Assembly (NCBI GenBank): GCA_027493055.1
Contig: JAPUDO010000015.1
Location: forward strand, 1-64,000
Direction: 5' to 3'
Length of the DNA: 64,000 nt
Origin: Niabella sp.
GTDB lineage: Bacteria; Bacteroidota; Bacteroidia; Chitinophagales; Chitinophagaceae
Both the position numbers and the translations under genes were made by a program. Below, in pieces: positions 54,413 through 61,666 of this stretch (its first letter is position 1; each line of letters opens with the position of its first letter). The notes under the pieces are model-generated. The model made no database searches. It worked only from the letters and a program-made list of their open reading frames with translations, and was not told the origin of the DNA.

Positions 54413-57055
54413 TTATTCCCCTCTTTTATTTCGCATTTCCATTATCTCCTGTTCTTTGCTGGTCAACTCCTGGAGCAAACGTATATTCTCTTCTTTCAAT
54501 TGTTGTAAACTGTCATTGCTGATGACTTTCTTTTGTGTATTTTTTGTTTCAGGAATACTTCTTTTTGCAGAAGAAACAGAAAGGCTATCTGTAAATAGCA
54601 AGGGCAATGGTGAAGGACGTGTGGAAAAACTGACTTCATCGCCTTTCAAACCATCAGTAGTTGCTTTGATCTTTATCATCCCCGGATCTACACCTGCCCT
54701 TACCAGGATGGTGGCAGACCCGAATTGTGTTTTCACCGGGTTGATGGTATTTTCCTCACCGCCAATTAAAGATCCGTTACCAGAAACTTCAAAAGTCACA
54801 TACTCAGACGCCAGCACTTTGGGAACACCCTTATGATCAACAATTATTGCTCTTACCGGTACAAAATCAGACCCATCGGCAGCAATACCAACTCCTGAAG
54901 CATCAACAACCAGTTTAATTCCTGCAGATCGATCATGATATTTTTTTACCTGCGTACAAACCACTTTACCATTGATCAGTCCCTCTGCAATCATTTCGAT
55001 TTTATTACTTCTGCTTCGCCAGTCCCTTGATATCTCATGGAAATCAAATACATTCCTGAAAATAAAAGGCGGGTGAGGCATATTCCTTAGAGCGCTGTCG
55101 GCTTTTTGAACACCCATTACTTTACCCAGCCAGGTCAGCCTAACTTCATCACAATTGCTAAAAATAATTACATCTGACCCGGATACCTGTGTAAGTTCAT
55201 GTGTTATATAAATCATTGGGCCGGTTTTAATTCCGTTCAATTGAAAATCCGGAACATACTGGCTTTTGAAAAGATAATAAGAATACCTGGGTATCCGAAA
55301 TACATCCAGCAGGCCTCCCCAGAAGGGATCAGGATGGTATCCTCTCTGATGATCAATGCCACACCATATTGCACCACCAATTCTTACACGGGGCGTACTA
55401 AAAATTTCATCCAGGCCAACAGCACGGATACGCGCTTGATTCAACATAGCCTGCTCACCCCATTCTCTCTTAACCCGTGTCATAGCGTTTTGTGAAAAAA
55501 AGTTCTCCACTTCCTCTCCATCGCCATATTCCCTGGTAAATGAGTTTTTATCTTCCTGAAAATCTCCGTGATAGTAAAAATCGAATCCTGCAAGTTTTGC
55601 GTGAGTAACATCCGTAGCAGTAAAAACACCCGGATAAGGCATTTCTTCATGCGTTATACGATGTAACTCTTTCAACATCGATATGGGCTGATTCTTTGTT
55701 TCATTCAACGCGGTTTCCCAAAGTATCACCGATGGCCTGTTCCGGTCTCTTCTGGCCATGTTACATACGTCCTCCATCACGCGCTTTCCAAATATGGAAT
55801 CTTTTTCATTGAAAAATTGCCAGCCGGGAGTAGCTACTGTAACTAAAATACCAAGCTCATCACAGGCATCCATAAAAGCAGGATCAAAGGGATAATGTGC
55901 GGCTCTTATTATAGTAACACCTCCCTCTCTTAACAGTTTGGCATCGCGCCATTGACCCGAATTGGTTAAGGCGTTCCCCACATAAGCATAATCCTGGTGT
56001 CGATTAGCACCTGATAATTTGTGACCTATGTATTTCTTATTTACAAAAAAGCCATCAGCCCCACGCATTTCAAATAATCGTATACCAAATCTGGTTCTAT
56101 AAGAATCTACTATTTCCCCTTTTGACCAAACTTCTGTTTTTATGAAATGAAGATACGGATCGTCCGGATGCCATAAATGAACCTGTTTCGGATTAATGGA
56201 TTGTATAATTTGTTCAGACTGCCCCGCAAGCAGAGTCATCTTTTTTTCTACATGCATAATTTCCTTACCAGTAGCATCTTCAAGTGTATTCCTGACGATT
56301 ACGGGCATATTGGCATATCCCTCATTTTTTATTTCTGTTCTAATATCCATTTGGGCATTATTTCCCTGTAGGTCTTTTACTGCTACGTACACCCCACTGC
56401 CAGCTGTTGTTTTGCTGACTTCCGGTAAGGTAATGTGCAATGAGTTCATTTGTACCAGGTATACATCCCTGTACAAACCACCCAGGTAAGCAAAATCAAG
56501 TTGATTCTGTCTTTTTCCGGGAGGATATGTGGGATCATCAGAATTATCGGTAAAAACTGAAATAATATTGCGCTCACCTTCATTATTGAGATGATCAGTT
56601 ATATCAGCAGCAAAAGGAAGATAGCCGCCATAGTGTTCCGCTATTTTATGACCATTGATCCAAACTTTAGACTTACCCATAACAGCCTCAAAGTATATTA
56701 CAATTCTGCCGGCTTTGCTAGCAGATGGCGCAATGAAGGATTTTCTGTACCATGCCGGCCCCTGGTAGTTACGCATACCACTGGCATTTTCTTTTAATAT
56801 TTCCAGGCCATGTGGTGCATTGACAACCTCCCAGCTACTGTCATCAAAATTGAAGTTTTCAGCTCCTTTTGCATCTCCTTTAAGAAACCTCCACCCGGGA
56901 TTAAAATTATAAACCTTACGCGGACTGTTTTGCAGCGGATAAAACCCTGCTATAGAAAATTCCGGCACTATTAAACTATCCCCTTTGTCAAAAGCCAAAA
57001 CAGAACAGGCCTGAAATAACATTAGAAATACGAAAATTATTTTTAGTTGCTTCAT
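54413..57055 (-). CDS. GH2 beta-galactosidase-like enzyme with C-terminal coiled coil
   Basis: An 880-residue secreted GH2 enzyme (signal peptide ...SVLAF): a jelly-roll sugar-binding domain (about 45-210, WYRKSFIAPSAS, KVWINGHKIAEHYGGYLPF), an Ig-like domain, and a TIM barrel with acid/base E452 in LWETALNETK and nucleophile E509 in FTREYGDG. Further C-terminal Ig-like domains follow. Uniquely, the last 35 residues form a charged heptad-like coiled coil (SLQQLKEENIRLLQEL). It is the last gene of the minus-strand operon, overlapping the DUF1080 gene by 4 bp (ATGA). It is a paralogue of the GH2 at 61667, and probably cleaves beta-galactosides released by the operon's other enzymes. Confidence 0.86.
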   Translation of the reverse strand: MKQLKIIFVFLMLFQACSVLAFDKGDSLIVPEFSIAGFYPLQNSPRKVYNFNPGWRFLKGDAKGAENFNFDDSSWEVVNAPHGLEILKENASGMRNYQGPAWYRKSFIAPSASKAGRIVIYFEAVMGKSKVWINGHKIAEHYGGYLPFAADITDHLNNEGERNIISVFTDNSDDPTYPPGKRQNQLDFAYLGGLYRDVYLVQMNSLHITLPEVSKTTAGSGVYVAVKDLQGNNAQMDIRTEIKNEGYANMPVIVRNTLEDATGKEIMHVEKKMTLLAGQSEQIIQSINPKQVHLWHPDDPYLHFIKTEVWSKGEIVDSYRTRFGIRLFEMRGADGFFVNKKYIGHKLSGANRHQDYAYVGNALTNSGQWRDAKLLREGGVTIIRAAHYPFDPAFMDACDELGILVTVATPGWQFFNEKDSIFGKRVMEDVCNMARRDRNRPSVILWETALNETKNQPISMLKELHRITHEEMPYPGVFTATDVTHAKLAGFDFYYHGDFQEDKNSFTREYGDGEEVENFFSQNAMTRVKREWGEQAMLNQARIRAVGLDEIFSTPRVRIGGAIWCGIDHQRGYHPDPFWGGLLDVFRIPRYSYYLFKSQYVPDFQLNGIKTGPMIYITHELTQVSGSDVIIFSNCDEVRLTWLGKVMGVQKADSALRNMPHPPFIFRNVFDFHEISRDWRSRSNKIEMIAEGLINGKVVCTQVKKYHDRSAGIKLVVDASGVGIAADGSDFVPVRAIIVDHKGVPKVLASEYVTFEVSGNGSLIGGEENTINPVKTQFGSATILVRAGVDPGMIKIKATTDGLKGDEVSFSTRPSPLPLLFTDSLSVSSAKRSIPETKNTQKKVISNDSLQQLKEENIRLLQELTSKEQEIMEMRNKRGE

Positions 57056-58152
57056 TTATTTATATTTAATTCCTGAATATTTTGATGCAAGGTTATAAAA
57101 ACACCGTCTTTTTTAGAACCAAACCTGATGCCTGCTGAACGCGTCTTATCAGGCAATCCCGGCTCGCATAAAATTTCTATTTCGATAGATTCTTTAGGTT
57201 TTAATTGTTCCGGCAGTTTGGTTTTGACCGAAAAATCGTTTGCATCAAGGCCATATTTTTCTACTGTTAATAATTTTGTTTCATGACCGGGATTTTTAAT
57301 AGTTATTGTACGCCGGTGAATGGCAGAATTAAATTCCATAATATTTTGGCTGGCTTCCAATGGCTCGTCAAGTAGCTCAACTATTATGTTCCGGTATTGT
57401 ATTTCTGCACCCTCCAATTGCAATGCGATAGCGCCCTTTTCCAATACACTATCATTCATGTGCACAAATTGCCCGGTGCGGACAATTGTTTTGCCGTTCA
57501 CGATATGCTCTGAATAATTTTTATTATGAACAATAATTTCCACTTTATTCCATGATGCTATGCTATCATATTGTGGTAAGCGGCCGTTATATCCCCTTTT
57601 CGTGCGCAGAAGCCTCCCTCCAAACTCCGGCAACAGGTAAGGAGCTCCCTGTCCACCGGGGGACTCATAACCTGCAGGTGGGCGATACGTCAGACCCCCG
57701 CTTTGCAGAAAAATAAGATCCCCGGTATCGCCTTCCTGTATTTGATACTCAATTGAAGCCGGCCATACAGAATCCTTCCCATTTACATGGTATAACACTC
57801 CGGCATCTTTGGGTTGCTGTTTTCGTGGCGCGAATTTTTTGCTCAGCCATCTATATTCAAGTGTAAGGCAATAATTACTATAGGAGCTGTCGTATGTACG
57901 TAAATAACCGAATTTAACAGCTTTTGAATCAGGGGTGTTCTCATACATATGAATCACACCGTCATGAACTGTTACGTAATTTTCAGGATCGGAATTTACC
58001 GGTGCTCCATTTATTACCACTGTCCAACCATTAAGATCTTTACCGTTAAATATTGTTTTGATATTTTGGGCTACACAACAGGTAGTAAAAACAAAAAATA
58101 ATATAGCAAGTAACGAAGGCGCCTTCGTTATAGAATTTGGAATGGTTGTCAT
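57052..58152 (-). CDS. DUF1080 (LamG-like) secreted protein
   Basis: A 366-residue secreted protein (signal peptide ...TCCVAQ) with a DUF1080/3-keto-disaccharide hydrolase-type jelly roll (about 30-260: IFNGKDLNGWTV, CLTLEYRWLSKKFAP, KDAGVLYHVNGKDSVWPAS, EYQIQEGDTGDLIFL) and a C-terminal Ig-like domain (about 270-366). The domain is found in glycan-active proteins and may bind or hydrolyse sugars; the substrate is unknown here. The ATG at 58152 overlaps the sulfatase stop by one base (TGATG), and its own stop overlaps the GH2 start by 4 bp. Confidence 0.82.
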   Translation of the reverse strand: MTTIPNSITKAPSLLAILFFVFTTCCVAQNIKTIFNGKDLNGWTVVINGAPVNSDPENYVTVHDGVIHMYENTPDSKAVKFGYLRTYDSSYSNYCLTLEYRWLSKKFAPRKQQPKDAGVLYHVNGKDSVWPASIEYQIQEGDTGDLIFLQSGGLTYRPPAGYESPGGQGAPYLLPEFGGRLLRTKRGYNGRLPQYDSIASWNKVEIIVHNKNYSEHIVNGKTIVRTGQFVHMNDSVLEKGAIALQLEGAEIQYRNIIVELLDEPLEASQNIMEFNSAIHRRTITIKNPGHETKLLTVEKYGLDANDFSVKTKLPEQLKPKESIEIEILCEPGLPDKTRSAGIRFGSKKDGVFITLHQNIQELNINK

Positions 58153-59741
58153 CAATTATTATTCATTTGCTTTTCAAAATCGGTAGGCTGTATCCAGTTA
58201 GTGGGCATTTTCTCTCCTTTCATGTAACGCTCATAAAAGCCCCTGACCTGTTGGGGGGCATAAGGATACTTATCGAATACATCTCCCTTGCCAAACATTC
58301 TTGGATCGCCCTGCTTTTTCAGGTTAGATTCCATAAATTTCAAAAGTGTTTTTTGTGTGGCGCCATAGATCTTATTCCCTGCCAGATTATTCATTTGCCA
58401 CGGATCGTTTTTTATTTTGTATAATTCCTGTGAAGGTCTTTTACCAAAGTTCATTTGCCATAAATCTTCATGGGCATGCCTTCTGTTGGCAGAAAGTATT
58501 TCGGTTTTGGCAGGGCTTCCATCAGTATCCATGTAACCTGTTTCAGGATTGCCTGAAGGCCAGCGGGATGGTTCATAGTTTTTGACAAAAAAGAAACCAT
58601 CTTTTACAATAGCTCTTTGTGGATACCCTTCATCATGTGGGCGGCCAACATCCGTTCTTTCTCTGCCCAATAAAACATAGTCCCTGGTCGCATCGATATA
58701 ATTCCCGTCTTTGCTTTTAATAATAGATAATATAGACCTGCCTTGTATTGGTTGCATACCAGTTTGCAGTTGCCGAATATGGGCAGCTTCTAAAAAAGTA
58801 GGTGCAAAATCTATGAAGCTTATGTAGTCATAGATTTTTCTTCCCGGATTGCTGATATGCCCTTTCCACATAATAGCAAGAGGGAGATGATTGTCATATT
58901 CATACATGTGCCCCTTAATTCTTGGGAATGGCATCCCGTTATCCGAGGTAACAACAATAATTGTGTTTTCTAATTGGTTATGCTTCTTCAACACTTCTAA
59001 TACTTTGCCTAACTGAAAGTCAAAATACTCTACTTCATAAGCATAGTCAAGCATATCTGTTCTGGTTACATCATTATCAATCCAAAATGGCGGAACACTG
59101 TCAATATCTGATAATTTTTTTCTTCCCTTATGAATCCCGGAGCCGTATTCATATTCCCGATGAGGCTCCATACCTCCGTACCAAAACATAAAGGGTTGTC
59201 CTGATTTTTTATTTTTTAAAAACTCGTCCAGGTTGGCAGCATAATCAATTGCCGAAATGCCTGATGTGGGCGCCGTTAGTTTTTTTGCGTTATACTCCCT
59301 GCCGGTAAGCATTCGCTTTTGTCCATATTTGTCAGTACCGACCTCTCCCGGGCCCCAGCCTTTCCCGGTAAACCCGGTTATATAACCGTGCTCTGTGAAC
59401 ACTTCCATGAAAGTTTTGAACTTTGAAGGAAAAAATGGATTATGGTTTCCCGCGGCTTCTAACTGCCAGGGGTTCCGGCCTGTAAGTATAGAGGCTCTTG
59501 ATGGGGCACATTTTGCATTAGGCGTATAAGCGTTCATAAAAAGCAAGCCCTCATTTGCGATTCTGTCAAACGATGGTGTTTGTACCCATTTGCATAAGCC
59601 ATAAGCGCTCATTTGCTGCCAGGAAGCGTCATCCGCAATACAAAACAGTATATTAGGTACTGGCGAAGCGGTTGTATCTATGGTTGCAAATGCTGTAAGC
59701 TGCAGATGGATTACAATTAGTATAAGAAGTCTACTTTTCAT
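58152..59741 (-). CDS. Sulfatase (FGly type, secreted)
   Basis: A 529-residue secreted sulfatase. ATG 59741 starts a signal peptide (MKSRLLILIVI...); an earlier in-frame ATG lies inside the GH110 gene and is less likely. The FGly maturation motif is C78-APSR, calcium ligands D37-D38 sit in CIADDASW, and VVTSDNGMP is conserved. It removes sulfate esters from a carbohydrate. Activation needs an anaerobic or aerobic sulfatase-maturating enzyme encoded elsewhere. Within an operon of GH110 and GH2 it probably desulfates a galactan or glycan. The gene lies 10 bp after GH110. Confidence 0.9.
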   Translation of the reverse strand: MKSRLLILIVIHLQLTAFATIDTTASPVPNILFCIADDASWQQMSAYGLCKWVQTPSFDRIANEGLLFMNAYTPNAKCAPSRASILTGRNPWQLEAAGNHNPFFPSKFKTFMEVFTEHGYITGFTGKGWGPGEVGTDKYGQKRMLTGREYNAKKLTAPTSGISAIDYAANLDEFLKNKKSGQPFMFWYGGMEPHREYEYGSGIHKGRKKLSDIDSVPPFWIDNDVTRTDMLDYAYEVEYFDFQLGKVLEVLKKHNQLENTIIVVTSDNGMPFPRIKGHMYEYDNHLPLAIMWKGHISNPGRKIYDYISFIDFAPTFLEAAHIRQLQTGMQPIQGRSILSIIKSKDGNYIDATRDYVLLGRERTDVGRPHDEGYPQRAIVKDGFFFVKNYEPSRWPSGNPETGYMDTDGSPAKTEILSANRRHAHEDLWQMNFGKRPSQELYKIKNDPWQMNNLAGNKIYGATQKTLLKFMESNLKKQGDPRMFGKGDVFDKYPYAPQQVRGFYERYMKGEKMPTNWIQPTDFEKQMNNN

Positions 59742-59751
59742 ATTAGTCGTT

Positions 59752-61644
59752 TTAAAGATCAACATCTTTTGTTTCAATATTCTCTATAATAACATTGTTT
59801 TTTAAAGTGCCGGGATAAGTAACATTTTTCACTTTAAGATTTCGGATATGTTTTAACTGAAGGACAGGCATATCAGGATAAATGGGCTTGAAGCTTCCCG
59901 ATTTTTTTATGATGTTGTTGCGTATTTGTAATTCCTTTACGCCGTTTGCGTGAATGATTGCAGCATCAAACTGACTGAATTCATTATTTTCTATAACAAT
60001 TTTCCCGAAGGTATAATCGTTTTTATCCAGAGAAGAATGAATATTGATCACAGGTTGTTTATCGCCTGCATAACAACAATCCCCAAACTTATTATTACGC
60101 ACTGTTAAATCCTCAACCAAACCGGATTCATACCACCAGGAAAGTTCAACAGGTATTAAAATAGCAGACATCATATTACTGAAATAATTATTTTCAACAA
60201 TAATTTTTTTAGGCGTTGACAGCAAAATACCTCTTGCCCGGTTATTAGCTATGGTACAGTTGGATACAGTTAGCTCCGGGTACCAGTCAAGATTTTCCAG
60301 TACATAATCTTTTGTTATTTTATTAGATACTTTTTCATTGAATGTTATAATGTAATAACCTCCATTAATCATTTCTACCGACTTTACAATAGCGGAGAAT
60401 TTCGAGTTGGCAGATTGCTGTTCATCTACAAACCCAATTCTGTCGCCAGGTTCAGCAAAAGTGAAGCCCTGTTGTTGAAAATGGCCAACCCTTACTCCTA
60501 ATTTATCAGGTCCCAGAATAGTATCCATTACAATATAGGAACCATGTACATTCGTTGCATCGTCAAGCATGTTTTGGAAAACGCATTGGTTTAATACGAT
60601 TTTTCCTTTACAGTTTACAAAATGAGTTGCGTCAGCAGTGGTAGACACCATCCTGTTGCCGTCAGGGTTGGTCTGGACACGTACTTTTTCGAGTGTAATG
60701 TTTTCGCTGCGCTGCGCAATAACTCCCATGCCCCCGGCATGATATATTGCCAGATCTTTCAATAATACTTTACTACTCCTGTCTATTAGGAGCCCATTAG
60801 ATAACCTGTTACTGGGACCTCTGCCTTTACAAACCAGCACCATGCCTACAGGTGGCAGAGGCTTTTTGGTTTTTATGCGAACATGGCCCGGACTGACTTC
60901 TATGCAGTTAGCCGTATATTCTTTGTTCTGAAGATCGTATAAAGGAAAACGGAAATTAATAAAGTTGGGATAGCTGAATTTATCTTTATTCCTGATTTCT
61001 GTTGTTGATAACAGATCTACCGGCATGTACTTATTATTATTATAGGCTACCGCTTTTCTTGCAGGATCAAAAAGTATCGAGGAGCTTAAATCATGCTCAT
61101 AACCATTTTCCTTTATGAAAATGAGATTTTGATTTCTTAAGACATAGGGGTATCCGGCAGAAATCTGCAAATCATAAGTACTGTCTTTTTCATTGGCAGC
61201 TACAATAAGCGCCTCACTATGCAGTGGTATCCGCCAATCAATGGATATACCCGAGATACTTACATTTACCGAGTTTTCGATTAGAAAAGGCATCATCAGA
61301 CCATGAAAATAAAATTTAGCATTATTGCCTTTTATTTCAAGACCATTATAACCTATTACAGGAAAAGCTATTCGCCGTAACGAATTATCATGGTTCGATA
61401 TATAACAATACTGCTCATAGGCTTTCTCTGTATAAAAATCATATTCGCCTTCCTCTATAATAATTCTTGCATTATTGTGGCCTCTGATATCTTTCAGCAT
61501 TTGCAAAACAGCAGGCGTTGCATCTTTCTGGCCCGGCGTCAGGTAATCTTTTAAATAAAAATCTTTTGCATACACATTACTGAATAAACATACAATTATA
61601 AAAAAAGCGCATATGGTTCTTTTAAAAAATATTATACTATTCAT
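59752..61644 (-). CDS. GH110 alpha-1,3-galactosidase
   Basis: A 630-residue secreted beta-helix protein (signal peptide ...SNVYAK). The region TADATHFVNCKGKIVLNQCV followed by FQNMLDDATNVHG (D361-D362) is the signature of GH110, exo-enzymes that release terminal alpha-1,3-linked galactose, with further right-handed helix coils after it (ITFNEKV, ILLSTPKKIIVENNYF). Known GH110 enzymes act on blood-group B/Gal-alpha-1,3-Gal glycans and on lambda-carrageenan fragments. With the adjacent sulfatase and GH2 genes this points to a sulfated or alpha-1,3-linked galactan substrate. It lies 22 bp after the upstream GH2. Confidence 0.87.
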   Translation of the reverse strand: MNSIIFFKRTICAFFIIVCLFSNVYAKDFYLKDYLTPGQKDATPAVLQMLKDIRGHNNARIIIEEGEYDFYTEKAYEQYCYISNHDNSLRRIAFPVIGYNGLEIKGNNAKFYFHGLMMPFLIENSVNVSISGISIDWRIPLHSEALIVAANEKDSTYDLQISAGYPYVLRNQNLIFIKENGYEHDLSSSILFDPARKAVAYNNNKYMPVDLLSTTEIRNKDKFSYPNFINFRFPLYDLQNKEYTANCIEVSPGHVRIKTKKPLPPVGMVLVCKGRGPSNRLSNGLLIDRSSKVLLKDLAIYHAGGMGVIAQRSENITLEKVRVQTNPDGNRMVSTTADATHFVNCKGKIVLNQCVFQNMLDDATNVHGSYIVMDTILGPDKLGVRVGHFQQQGFTFAEPGDRIGFVDEQQSANSKFSAIVKSVEMINGGYYIITFNEKVSNKITKDYVLENLDWYPELTVSNCTIANNRARGILLSTPKKIIVENNYFSNMMSAILIPVELSWWYESGLVEDLTVRNNKFGDCCYAGDKQPVINIHSSLDKNDYTFGKIVIENNEFSQFDAAIIHANGVKELQIRNNIIKKSGSFKPIYPDMPVLQLKHIRNLKVKNVTYPGTLKNNVIIENIETKDVDL

Positions 61645-61666
61645 ATTCCTTCCGGTTATCTAAATA

